Below are positions 1 to 7,712 of a DNA stretch of 57,567 nucleotides, one piece after another. Numbering within the stretch: position 1 is the stretch's first letter; each line of letters starts with the position of its first letter. Below the pieces are notes generated by a model. That model saw nothing but the letters and a program-made list of their open reading frames with translations, did not search any database and was not told the DNA's origin. The translations under genes were made by a program, and so were the position numbers. The stretch spans positions 1 through 57,567 of the forward strand of contig JABEUY010000117.1 of the NCBI GenBank assembly GCA_013044175.1, in the 5' to 3' direction. This DNA is from Bacilli bacterium. GTDB taxonomy: Bacteria; Bacillota; Bacilli; Alicyclobacillales; SLC66.

Positions 1-170
1 GCAAAGACATGGCGTTATTCAATAACACTTGGTGAATGGGGAAGCAATAAGACGTAATTGAAGCTTGGAAGTGCCAAATGCAAGAATGTTCTTGATCAGT
101 ATGGTGACTAGGCAATTCAGTTCGGCGTAAGAAGTTTTCTTCGATTCTGAAACTTTGATGCCCAAGTAAC
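1..170. other. Upstream flank with no recognisable gene
   Basis: No convincing coding region is seen. Frame 1 is open from the window edge to a TAA at 55-57 (18 residues) and could be the tail of an upstream gene, but it resembles nothing I recognise. A 60-codon minus-strand ORF (19-201) would start inside the nrd operator and has no clear ribosome binding site, so I do not call it. Confidence 0.3.
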
Positions 171-179
171 CGTAAGATT

Positions 180-224
180 TCACTATATATAGCGTTGTCA
201 TTCTTTACTTACACCATATCTAGT
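180..224 (+). promoter_or_regulatory. Tandem NrdR boxes upstream of nrdAB
   Basis: Two near-identical AT-rich sites lie 31 bp apart, start to start: TCACTATATATAGC (180-193) and ACACCATATCTAGT (211-224). Both fit the known NrdR box, roughly ACACWATATWTAGT, and a 31-32 bp spacing (three helical turns) is the usual arrangement for this repressor of ribonucleotide reductase genes. The second box lies between the -35 (204-209) and -10 (227-232) elements, so binding would block RNA polymerase. The nrdR gene itself is not in this window. The match and spacing are seen; regulation by NrdR is inferred from the family. Confidence 0.8.
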
Positions 225-232
225 AGTATAAT
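204..232 (+). promoter_or_regulatory. Sigma-A type promoter of nrdAB
   Basis: A perfect -10 TATAAT (227-232) lies 17 bp downstream of TTTACT (204-209), a 4/6 match to TTGACA. Transcription would start near 239, just before the cobalamin riboswitch aptamer, so the promoter, operator and leader fit together. Confidence 0.7.
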
Positions 233-246
233 CGTTGTAATTTCAT

Positions 247-411
247 ATGCATGCTTGGTGCCGATAAGGTGAAAAGGGAATCCAGTGTGAATCTGGAGCG
301 GTCCTCGCCACGGTAATGATGATGCTTGATTCTGGTGTTTGATCACCGACCACTCGATGCAATCGGGGAAGGTTGAATCAAAGCAGATGAGTCTAAGTCC
401 GGAGACCTGCC
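247..411 (+). promoter_or_regulatory. Cobalamin (B12) riboswitch aptamer
   Basis: The leader holds the conserved blocks of the adenosylcobalamin riboswitch in order: GGTGCC near 257; the core AAAAGGGAATCCAGTGTGAA from about 271 with the following CTGG; GCGGTCCTCGCCACGGTA (298-315); and a near-perfect B12 box, AAGTCCGGAGACCTGCC (395-411). In the known class, effector binding reduces expression of the downstream gene. Here the downstream genes encode a class Ia, B12-independent ribonucleotide reductase, so cobalamin would switch it off. The start coordinate is approximate because the closing P1 helix was not folded. Confidence 0.9.
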
Positions 412-503
412 AACGCTTGCAAACGAAGTTGTTCCACGAGGACATGGAGCGAGTGATCAGCGATGCGTTGATGTGTGGTTGGCATCTTTCAAATCGCTTG
501 TAT

Positions 504-537
504 GACGCGCTGTCCTTTTGAGACAGGGTGTTTTTTT
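504..537 (+). terminator. Intrinsic terminator, likely expression platform of the B12 riboswitch
   Basis: A hairpin can form between 504-514 and 522-532 (core CTGTC/GACAG, extended by C-G, A-U and G-U pairs with one G-G mismatch). It is followed by a run of seven T at 531-537. It sits between the aptamer and the nrdA ribosome binding site (543-550), where a transcriptional expression platform would be. The antiterminator partner was not identified. Confidence 0.6.
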
Positions 538-559
538 ATGTTGGGGAGGAATTGTCAAG

Positions 560-2833
560 ATGAGTATCGTTCACGATGAAGTGCTCGTACATCAAACGCA
601 AGTTAGACAATCGGAATTATGGTATGCACTATGCGATGCACGAACGCTTATGCAAGTGATTGAGGCAGCTTGTCAGAATTTGTCGGGATGTTTGTCGGCA
701 GTTCTTATCGGCAAGATGGAATCCATGGCAAAAACAAAATATCCTTTACGCCAGCATCTCGTCATGGCACAACAAATGGCGGTTGAATTGACTTCGGTAG
801 AAGAACCAAACTGGCAATTTGTGGCCGCACGCTTGCTTTTGGCATCAAGGTATGCCATGGCGAAAGAACAATATCCGTTTTCGCTTTCGCCTTATTCGGG
901 ATTGTACGAGCGGATAACGACGTTAGAACGAGCAGGTCGTTATGGGCGCTACATCCGAACCCACTATACTAAAGAAGAAATGGATGAACTCTCAAATTAT
1001 CTTCAACCTACGCGTGATCTCCTCTTTACCTATGTCGGCTTGAAGCAGTTGATCGATCGCTATGCGATCACCGATGAGCAGCAACAAGCGCTCGAATTAC
1101 CTCAAGAGATTTTTATGGGTGTTGCGATGCATTTGGCGATGAAAGAAAAGCACAAAGTGGCGCGTGCCAAAGAATTTTATGATGTGTTGTCAAAGTTAGA
1201 GGCAACTGTAGCTACTCCAACATTATCCAACGCACGAAAGCCGTATCATCAACTTAGTTCTTGCTTTATCGATATGCCTGAGGATGATTTGATCAGTATC
1301 TACGAGACGGATAAAGCGTTTGCACGTGTTTCGAAATTTGGCGGAGGCATGGGGATTTATCTTGGCAAAATTCGAGCGCGTGGATCGGCGATTCGTCATC
1401 ATCAAGGTGCGAGTGGCGGTGTGATTCCGTGGATTAAAAACTATAACAATACGGCGATTAGTTGTAATCAACTTGGCGTGCGAAAAGGTGCGGTGGCGAT
1501 CTATCTCGACGTCTGGCATAAAGATATTCAAGATTTTTTGCAACTGAAAACGAACAATGGTGACGATCGCATGAAGGCGCACGATATTTTTCCGGCCATC
1601 TCAGTACCTGATGAATTTATGCGACGCGTACAAGCACGAAGTGCTTGGTATCTTTTTTGTCCGTATGAGGTGAAAAAAGTGATGGGATTTTGTCTGGAAG
1701 ATGTGTACGGTGAGGAGTTTGAGCGCCGCTATCAGGCTTGTATCGACCATCCTGATCTACCTCGTATCGAAATGCAGGCGATCGATCTGATGAAACGCGT
1801 TATGCAATCTGCCTTTGAGACCGGAACGCCTTTTGTGTTTTTTCGCGATACGGCCAATCGTATGAATCCGAATAAACATCTCGGTATGATCTATTGCAGT
1901 AATTTGTGTACTGAAATCATGCAAAATAGTAAACCGATGCGCATGGTGGAAGAAACCCTTCAAAACGGTGATATCATCATGCGTTATGAAGCCGGTGATT
2001 TTGTCGTCTGCAATCTTTCGTCACTCAATCTGGGACAATACGATTCGCTCGCCATGATAGAACGTGTGGTAACGACGCAAATTCGCATGATGGATAATGT
2101 GATCGATGTGAATTATTATCCGATCAAGCAAGCGCAGATCACGAATCAGAAGTATCGTTCGCTAGGACTGGGGATTAGTGGCTATCATCAGTACTTGGCG
2201 AAAAAACAGATCACCTGGGAATCGGAGGAACATAGTCACCACGTCGATGAACTGTTTGCTTGGATCAATTTTTTTGCGATTAAAGCTTCGATGGATTTGG
2301 CGAAGGAAAAAGGAGCTTGCTCAACGTTTGCAGGATCGGATTGGGATACGGGGGACTATTTTACCCTTCGTGGTTATGAGACGAAACAAGGTGGGCCTGA
2401 TTGGGACTGGCTTAAACAGGAAGTCCATAAGCATGGCCTGCGTAATGCTTATCTTATCGCGATCGCACCAACGAGTAGCACGAGTTTAATCGCGGGGAGC
2501 ACAGCGGGCATCGATCCAGTTTTTAAGCGTTTTTTCTTGGAGGAAAAAAAGAATGGCGTCATCCCGCAAACAGCACCTGGCTTGCATGCTGATACCTTCT
2601 GGTATTACAAGGAGGCACATACGATCGATCAAACGTACAGCATAAAGGCAGCGGCGGCGAGACAACGGCATATCGATCAATCGCAATCGTTTAATCTTTA
2701 TATCACGCCACAAATCGATGTGCGCGATTTTCTTGGCTATTATATGGAGGCTTGGCAACGCGGTCTCAAAACGATTTATTATGTGCGTAATCAGTCGCTT
2801 GAAGTCGAAGAGTGTGTCGCTTGTTCTTCGTAA
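560..2833 (+). CDS. nrdA: Ribonucleoside-diphosphate reductase class Ia, alpha subunit
   Basis: Catalytic subunit of aerobic ribonucleotide reductase, making deoxyribonucleotides from ribonucleoside diphosphates with the radical supplied by NrdB. It is 757 residues (E. coli NrdA is 761). Visible landmarks are the redox pair Cys235 (SSCFID) and Cys484 (VCNLSSLNLG), the NLCTEI motif with the thiyl-radical Cys450, the TIYYVRN double tyrosine of the radical path, and the C-terminal shuttle pair CVAC (752-755). The start at ATG 560 follows GGGGAGGA (543-550); a TTG start at 518 would lie inside the terminator. The N-terminal ATP-cone region looks degenerate: the usual KRDG-type strand is missing. 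nrdB follows 26 bp downstream. Promoter, NrdR boxes and B12 riboswitch lie upstream. Confidence 0.95.
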   Translation: MSIVHDEVLVHQTQVRQSELWYALCDARTLMQVIEAACQNLSGCLSAVLIGKMESMAKTKYPLRQHLVMAQQMAVELTSVEEPNWQFVAARLLLASRYAMAKEQYPFSLSPYSGLYERITTLERAGRYGRYIRTHYTKEEMDELSNYLQPTRDLLFTYVGLKQLIDRYAITDEQQQALELPQEIFMGVAMHLAMKEKHKVARAKEFYDVLSKLEATVATPTLSNARKPYHQLSSCFIDMPEDDLISIYETDKAFARVSKFGGGMGIYLGKIRARGSAIRHHQGASGGVIPWIKNYNNTAISCNQLGVRKGAVAIYLDVWHKDIQDFLQLKTNNGDDRMKAHDIFPAISVPDEFMRRVQARSAWYLFCPYEVKKVMGFCLEDVYGEEFERRYQACIDHPDLPRIEMQAIDLMKRVMQSAFETGTPFVFFRDTANRMNPNKHLGMIYCSNLCTEIMQNSKPMRMVEETLQNGDIIMRYEAGDFVVCNLSSLNLGQYDSLAMIERVVTTQIRMMDNVIDVNYYPIKQAQITNQKYRSLGLGISGYHQYLAKKQITWESEEHSHHVDELFAWINFFAIKASMDLAKEKGACSTFAGSDWDTGDYFTLRGYETKQGGPDWDWLKQEVHKHGLRNAYLIAIAPTSSTSLIAGSTAGIDPVFKRFFLEEKKNGVIPQTAPGLHADTFWYYKEAHTIDQTYSIKAAAARQRHIDQSQSFNLYITPQIDVRDFLGYYMEAWQRGLKTIYYVRNQSLEVEECVACSS

Positions 2834-2859
2834 TTGAAAGAAAGAGGGAATTCAATCGT

Positions 2860-3897
2860 ATGGTATTACAACGTACACCTTTATTTAACGCAAGTGGTGA
2901 TCGTGATTGGGGAAAACGACGCATCATCGGCGGTAACACGACCAACTTGATCGAATTGAATAACATCAAATACGAGTGGGCTTATCCGATGTATCGCTTG
3001 ATGATGAATAATTTTTGGATACCGGAAGAAATTGCACTCTCAGATGATGCTAGACAGTATCCGCATTTGTCGGCAGCAGAAAAGCGAAGTTTCACTAAGA
3101 TTTTGTCCTTTCTTATCTTTTTGGATAGTATTCAGACGCATAACTTACCGAATATCAACGAGTACATTACTGCACCAGAAGTGAATCTTTGTCTGACACT
3201 TCATGCTTTTCAAGAAGCTGTGCATTCACAATCGTACGGTTATCTGCTCGATTCGATCGTTAGCGCCGATGTTCGTGATGCGGTGTATAACGAGTGGCGC
3301 TATGATGATCATTTGCTTACACGCAATCAATTCATCACCGATCGTTATGAAGCTTTTATTCAAGATCCAAGTGAAGACAACTTGATCAAAACGGTGATGG
3401 CGAATTATATTTTAGAAGGAATCTATTTTTATTCGGGGTTTAGTTTTTTCTATGCGCTTGGTCGGCAAGGGAAAATGCTCGGTACGGTCTCCGAAATCAA
3501 GTATATTCAGCGCGATGAGTTGACGCATCTGGCGTTGTTTCGTAAGATTTTTCTGGAGATAAAAAATGAAAATCCGCATCTCTTCGATGCTACATTACTC
3601 GAAGCCTTGCGGGCGATGATGGCGCAAGCGGTTGAGCATGAAATCGCTTGGGGAAAATACGTGACGAACGATGAAATTGAAGGTTTATCGGCAAAAGAGA
3701 TCGACCAGTATATTCGGTATCTTGCGAACTCTCGTTTGACTGCGATTCAGATGGCGCCATTATATCCTGAAATCACAGAACACCCTATGCCTTGGGTAGA
3801 TCAATTTGCGGCGATGAATTCGCTGAAAACCGATTTTTTCGAGCAAAAAGTGACGAATTATACGAAATCCTCGAATCTGAAATGGGAGGATCTTTAA
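2860..3897 (+). CDS. nrdB: Ribonucleoside-diphosphate reductase class Ia, beta subunit
   Basis: Radical-generating subunit of ribonucleotide reductase, 345 residues. By comparison with E. coli NrdB the diiron ligands are Asp89 (FLDSIQ), Glu119 and His122 (EAVHSQSY), the Glu in ILEGIYFY, and Glu/His in RDELTHLALF. The radical tyrosine is present as Tyr126, so this is a tyrosyl-radical enzyme and not the Tyr-lacking Ic type. ATG 2860 is preceded by AAAGAGGGA (2841-2849); an upstream in-frame GTG at 2812 overlaps nrdA and lacks a binding site. It is co-transcribed with nrdA under NrdR/B12 control. A hairpin over the stop codon (3884-3910) closes the operon. Confidence 0.95.
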   Translation: MVLQRTPLFNASGDRDWGKRRIIGGNTTNLIELNNIKYEWAYPMYRLMMNNFWIPEEIALSDDARQYPHLSAAEKRSFTKILSFLIFLDSIQTHNLPNINEYITAPEVNLCLTLHAFQEAVHSQSYGYLLDSIVSADVRDAVYNEWRYDDHLLTRNQFITDRYEAFIQDPSEDNLIKTVMANYILEGIYFYSGFSFFYALGRQGKMLGTVSEIKYIQRDELTHLALFRKIFLEIKNENPHLFDATLLEALRAMMAQAVEHEIAWGKYVTNDEIEGLSAKEIDQYIRYLANSRLTAIQMAPLYPEITEHPMPWVDQFAAMNSLKTDFFEQKVTNYTKSSNLKWEDL

Positions 3898-3910
3898 GAG
3901 ATACCCTCCC
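3884..3910 (+). other. Hairpin at the end of nrdB
   Basis: GGGAGG (3884-3889) plus ATCT pairs with AGAT plus CCTCCC (3905-3910), with a two-base bulge and a five-base loop. It spans the nrdB stop codon. There is no T-run after it, so it may protect the mRNA 3' end or be a weak terminator. Confidence 0.45.
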
Positions 3911-3933
3911 TACATGCAATCGTGTCACCGTAT

Positions 3934-3981
3934 TATCAAATAATTAATCATTGTTTTATAACTATATGATATTATTTGATA
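3934..3981. repeat. 11-bp perfect inverted repeat upstream of galE
   Basis: TATCAAATAAT (3934-3944) is repeated exactly inverted as ATTATTTGATA (3971-3981), with 26 bp between. It lies 38-85 bp before the galE start, in the AT-rich region where its promoter must be, so it could be an operator with two half-sites or a cruciform/hairpin. No protein is known to me for this sequence. Confidence 0.5.
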
Positions 3982-4018
3982 GAAAGTGATTATCGGTGAG
4001 GAAAAAGGGGCGTTCGAA

Positions 4019-5008
4019 TTGGCGATTCTGGTGACAGGTGGAGCGGGATACATTGGTAGTCATACGGTACTCGAATTGCGACAAGCAGGCGAAGAGGTTG
4101 TCGTCGTCGATAATTTGGTGAAAGGGCATCGAGAGGCTGTGCGCGACGTGCCTTTTTACGAAGTCGATATTCGCGAGCGGGCGAAGATCATTGCGATCTT
4201 GAAAGATCATCATGTGGATACGGTGGTTCATTTTGCAGCGAGTTCGCTCGTTGGAGAAAGTATGGTCGATCCGCTAAAGTACTATGAAGATAATGTGGCG
4301 GCTACGGCAACGTTATTACAAGCGCTTGTCGAGGCTAACGTGAAACAATGTATTTTTTCTTCCACGGCGGCCACGTATGGTGAACCGATCGAGACACCGA
4401 TTACGGAAGAGCATCCTACTGTGCCGACGAATCCGTATGGGGAAACGAAGTTAGCCATTGAAAAGATGCTAGAATGGTCTTATCAAGCTTATGGGTTAAA
4501 GTCGATTCGACTTCGCTATTTTAATGCGGCGGGAGCGCATCCCGATCTGGCGATCGGTGAAGATCATGAACCAGAGACGCACCTGATTCCGATCATTCTA
4601 CAAGTTCCTTTGCAAAAACGGGATCACGTGATGATTTATGGTGATGACTATGCAACGCCCGATGGGTCTTGCTTACGCGATTATATCCATGTGATGGATT
4701 TAGCAAGTGCTCATCGTTTGGCCGTCAAACGGGTACGTGAAGAAGGAATTGGATCTGAAGTCTACAATCTTGGCAACGGCAAAGGTTTCTCCGTCAAAGA
4801 AGTGATTGAAGCGGCGAGAGTGGTTACCGGTCATCCGATTCCAGCCAAAGTGGGTGACCGTCGACAAGGGGATCCCGCTGTCCTCGTCGCCTCTTCGCAG
4901 TTGGCCAAAGAAAAATTAGGTTGGCAACCGCAGTACAACGATCTCCAAACGATCATTAGTGATGCTTGGCGATTTCACCAAGATCATCCTCATGGCTATA
5001 CAAAGTGA
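4019..5008 (+). CDS. galE: UDP-glucose 4-epimerase
   Basis: Interconverts UDP-galactose and UDP-glucose (Leloir pathway; also supplies UDP-Gal for envelope polysaccharide). It is a 329-residue short-chain dehydrogenase/reductase fold protein: NAD-binding TGGAGYIG at residues 6-13, and the catalytic YxxxK pair Tyr140/Lys144 (PYGETK). The substrate-side motifs FNAAGAHP, LRDYIHVMDLA and YNLGNGKG are all present. The start is taken as TTG 4019, because AAAAAGGGG (4002-4010) is well spaced and the protein then begins MAILVTGG as in other GalE; GTG 3986 would add 11 residues. It is a single gene, ended by a strong bidirectional terminator shared with the convergent MFS gene. Confidence 0.93.
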   Translation: MAILVTGGAGYIGSHTVLELRQAGEEVVVVDNLVKGHREAVRDVPFYEVDIRERAKIIAILKDHHVDTVVHFAASSLVGESMVDPLKYYEDNVAATATLLQALVEANVKQCIFSSTAATYGEPIETPITEEHPTVPTNPYGETKLAIEKMLEWSYQAYGLKSIRLRYFNAAGAHPDLAIGEDHEPETHLIPIILQVPLQKRDHVMIYGDDYATPDGSCLRDYIHVMDLASAHRLAVKRVREEGIGSEVYNLGNGKGFSVKEVIEAARVVTGHPIPAKVGDRRQGDPAVLVASSQLAKEKLGWQPQYNDLQTIISDAWRFHQDHPHGYTK

Positions 5009-5017
5009 TCGTAAACA

Positions 5018-5046
5018 AAACGGATCGTGATTATCACGATCCGTTT
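5018..5046. terminator. Bidirectional terminator between galE and the MFS gene
   Basis: A perfect 13-bp stem, AAACGGATCGTGA (5018-5030) with TCACGATCCGTTT (5034-5046), has a three-base loop. On the minus strand it is followed by TTTTGTTT. The MFS stop codon is inside the stem, so it serves both convergent genes. Confidence 0.85.
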
Positions 5047-6272
5047 GCTCGTTGTAATCGCGAACGTTGTGTAGCGATCAACAATAAGGCGATGAGAAAG
5101 GAAATGCTTGCTGCAACGAAAGGAAGTGTGATCGAGAAACTGACGAGAAACGATGCGATCGCAGGTCCGATAATACCACCGATATAAAGGGGAAGATAAA
5201 TGAGATTCATCGCGGTACTTCGATGCGAAATCGGGATTTTAGTAGAAAACAAAGCAAAGATCATGGCGCTTACGATCGAATAGCCAGCACTAAACACCGT
5301 TAAGGCAAGCGTGAAAAGAAGAATTTGATGCGTAATGCCAAGCAAGACTACAGATGGAATCAAGATAAAAAACGTAATCGTCATGATGCGAATAAAGCCG
5401 ACGCGATCACCAAGTCTTCCTGCATAAATCGTAATAATCGCTCCAACGACAGCCGATAATCCCATCAAATCACCGATTAAAGAAGATGTGGGAAGATGAA
5501 AGAAGGAAAGTTGTGCGATCATCAAAGGAAGATAGGGGCTTACCATTTGTCTTGCTACCATCATCGTGCTAAACAAGCCGAATAAAATCCACGTGATCGA
5601 TAAGCTAAAGGTAAACGTGATCGATTGCCATGCTTCATGCCAGACAGACGTAGTGTTTTCATTCGTCAAACTAGGTATTACAATTCGATCTTCACGATAC
5701 CCAAGCAGTAACATCGTACCGGCGAGAAAAGATAAGACGCCATCGATCAAATAAAGCCCATGCAGGTTCAGCCAGTGTGTGCCTACTAAAAGTCCTCCGA
5801 GAAGTGGACCGCCTGCCGATCCCACCGAAGAAGCTACGCTGAAGATAGAAACTGCGAAACCCACCTTGTTTTCTGGTGCAGCATGGCGAAGTGCTGCGAG
5901 CATAATGCCCGTATTGCCGAGTTGAAAGCCAACGAGCATCATCGCGACAAAAATCCCCAGCAAAGAGTGACTGAACGATAATAAAATAAAGACGAACATC
6001 TCAACGTACGCGCTTCGAATAATCACGAGTTTTCCGCCATAGCGTTTTGCCCAAATTCCCCAAAGCGGAACAAAAGGAAGACCGACAACGAACGTAACGG
6101 CAGAAAGAATTCCTACCCATGTCTTAGTATGGGCTACGTGCAAAGAGATAAGATAAATCGGCATAAAAGCAAACACATGACTCATCGTCATGGATTCGAT
6201 CGCCGACGTGATAAAAAAAAGAATGAGGATGACAAGCCAAGAAGAAGGTGCTTGCTTTAGGGTATGCTTCAA
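5034..6272 (-). CDS. MFS transporter, drug-efflux-like
   Basis: A 412-residue integral membrane protein with about 12 hydrophobic segments and the two-halves layout of the major facilitator superfamily. The first half contains the loop-2 type stretch PLWGIWAKRYGGK and the GGPLLGGLL turn; the second half contains GRLGDRVG at the equivalent position. Overall it resembles MdtG/multidrug-type drug:H+ antiporters, but the substrate cannot be read from the sequence. The start is TTG 6272, preceded on its strand by AAAGGA about ten bases upstream. It is monocistronic, convergent with galE and separated from the next minus-strand gene by that operon's terminator. Confidence 0.8.
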   Translation of the reverse strand: MKHTLKQAPSSWLVILILFFITSAIESMTMSHVFAFMPIYLISLHVAHTKTWVGILSAVTFVVGLPFVPLWGIWAKRYGGKLVIIRSAYVEMFVFILLSFSHSLLGIFVAMMLVGFQLGNTGIMLAALRHAAPENKVGFAVSIFSVASSVGSAGGPLLGGLLVGTHWLNLHGLYLIDGVLSFLAGTMLLLGYREDRIVIPSLTNENTTSVWHEAWQSITFTFSLSITWILFGLFSTMMVARQMVSPYLPLMIAQLSFFHLPTSSLIGDLMGLSAVVGAIITIYAGRLGDRVGFIRIMTITFFILIPSVVLLGITHQILLFTLALTVFSAGYSIVSAMIFALFSTKIPISHRSTAMNLIYLPLYIGGIIGPAIASFLVSFSITLPFVAASISFLIALLLIATQRSRLQRANGS

Positions 6273-6346
6273 TGTAAGTCATCCTTTATCATGAGATACG
6301 GCTTGCAAGGAGCACGCTGTGCGTATTATAGCATTTGACGATCATG

Positions 6347-6376
6347 AAAAAAAACGGCGACAAAAAGATGTCGCCG
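6347..6376 (-). terminator. Terminator of the ABC import operon
   Basis: Read on the minus strand, CGGCGACA and TGTCGCCG (plus-strand 6355-6362 and 6369-6376) form an 8-bp GC-rich stem followed by eight T. It ends the three-gene ABC operon about 28 bp after the last stop. Confidence 0.9.
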
Positions 6377-6403
6377 CAATATGATGGTTTACTAACGTCG
6401 TTG

Positions 6404-7645
6404 TTAATTCGAAGCAAGTGCCTGATTGATAGCCTGTGCTGCTTGCGATAAACCTTGCGATACGGAAACCGTACCATTGACGGCATTGGCGATTTGTGTG
6501 GAAGCTTCTGTCTCACCAGAGAACATATTAGCAACGCGTGGTCCGTAAAAAGCGTTTGGCAATTCGGAAGGACCTACCCCAACGAGGGGATGCTTTTTAC
6601 TATATGCTTTCCATATGTTGCTTTTTAAGATGCTTTTGTCAACGGGGAGATAACCGGTTGCCGTCGACCAAGCAAATGCGGTATTTGGTGCGATTAAAAA
6701 TTCTAAGTATTTGGCAGCAGCAGCCTTTTGTTGTGGGGTTGCACTGGTGAAAAGCGCGACGTTCGTGCCTGCTGTCGGTACTGCAGCTTTTACGCCGCGA
6801 GGAATCGGTGCAAGGGCAAAATGGGTATTGGGATTATTGATGTACGTGAGGGCAGCAACCGTATCGATATCCATCGCATATTCGTTGGCGTTAAATCCAT
6901 CGGAAAGATAGGCGTTAGCACTGATCACTGAAGCTGCCTTATCTTGATGGGCAAGCTTAGTCATAAAGGAAAGCGCACGTAAGCCTGCTTGATTGGTAAA
7001 TGCGGCTTGCCGATTTTTAGTTTTTAGATCGGTACCGTCAGCTTGTCGTAAAAACATCTCAAAAGTATAGTAATTGGGCTGCATACCAAACCCTGAAACG
7101 CCACTTTTCGTTAGCTTGATAGCATCTGATTCAAGTTGTGCCCAAGTAGAAGGCGGTGTTTTGATGCCAGCTTTTTTAAAATCATCGGTATTGTAATACA
7201 AGACATAATCGGATTTGTTAAAAGGAATCGAATAGAGTTTACCGTTAAACGTATTATCGCGAACCCAAACAGGCATAAGATCTTGGATCGATTTTTTCGG
7301 TAAGACTTGATTGAGTGGTGCGATAATCCCATCGTCGACAAACTTTTGTTCCCAACTGTCTTCAAGTTGCGCTATCGTTGGTTCGTTTCTGGCAGCGACC
7401 GAAGCGGTGAGTTTTTGTTGTAATGTGGAATAGCTCGCGGTAAAGACAAGTTGGACTTGGATGGAGGGATTCTGCTTTTCAAATTGATTCGTTAAGTTTT
7501 GTAATTCTTTACCGAGCTTAGACCCCATCGATTCATAAAATGTGATGGTGACAGGTGTACTAGCGTGTACGACGCTTGAAAGCGGTGCAAAAAGTAAGGA
7601 AGTCGTTACGCCGACGGCACTTGCGCTTGCGATGAGTTTATTCAT
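6404..7645 (-). CDS. ABC transporter solute-binding protein, family 1 (UgpB/MalE-like)
   Basis: Extracytoplasmic binding protein for a sugar or glycerol-3-phosphate-type ABC importer, 413 residues. After the signal peptide it has the family-1 pattern: a first beta strand VTITFYES, FEKQNPSIQVQLVF, PTIAQLEDSW, and YSIPFNKSDYVLYYNTDDFKKAGI in the hinge region. The N terminus (hydrophobic to about residue 25, then VVHAS) looks like a type I signal peptide. No cysteine is present, so there is no lipobox, which is odd for a Gram-positive binding protein. The start is secure (AAAGGAGA before ATG 7645). It is last of three genes, after two permeases, with a hairpin in the 67-bp gap. Confidence 0.88.
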   Translation of the reverse strand: MNKLIASASAVGVTTSLLFAPLSSVVHASTPVTITFYESMGSKLGKELQNLTNQFEKQNPSIQVQLVFTASYSTLQQKLTASVAARNEPTIAQLEDSWEQKFVDDGIIAPLNQVLPKKSIQDLMPVWVRDNTFNGKLYSIPFNKSDYVLYYNTDDFKKAGIKTPPSTWAQLESDAIKLTKSGVSGFGMQPNYYTFEMFLRQADGTDLKTKNRQAAFTNQAGLRALSFMTKLAHQDKAASVISANAYLSDGFNANEYAMDIDTVAALTYINNPNTHFALAPIPRGVKAAVPTAGTNVALFTSATPQQKAAAAKYLEFLIAPNTAFAWSTATGYLPVDKSILKSNIWKAYSKKHPLVGVGPSELPNAFYGPRVANMFSGETEASTQIANAVNGTVSVSQGLSQAAQAINQALASN

Positions 7646-7681
7646 TGGGACATCTCCTTTGGTTTGGTAAAATGGTAACTC

Positions 7682-7704
7682 TCAATCCTAGGTATTGGGA
7701 TTGA
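7682..7704 (-). other. Hairpin between permease and binding-protein genes
   Basis: TCAATCC (7682-7688) and GGATTGA (7698-7704) form a 7-bp stem in the intercistronic gap. Such hairpins often stabilise or uncouple mRNA segments so that the binding protein is made in excess over the permeases; that role is inference here. Confidence 0.45.
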
Positions 7705-7712
7705 CACAGGAA

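Noticed and set aside
19-201. 60-codon minus-strand ORF at the left edge
   Set aside because: It starts inside the NrdR box region, has no ribosome binding site and no recognisable composition.
518-559. TTG-initiated N-terminal extension of NrdA
   Set aside because: It runs through the terminator T-tract; ATG 560 has a proper GGGGAGGA site.
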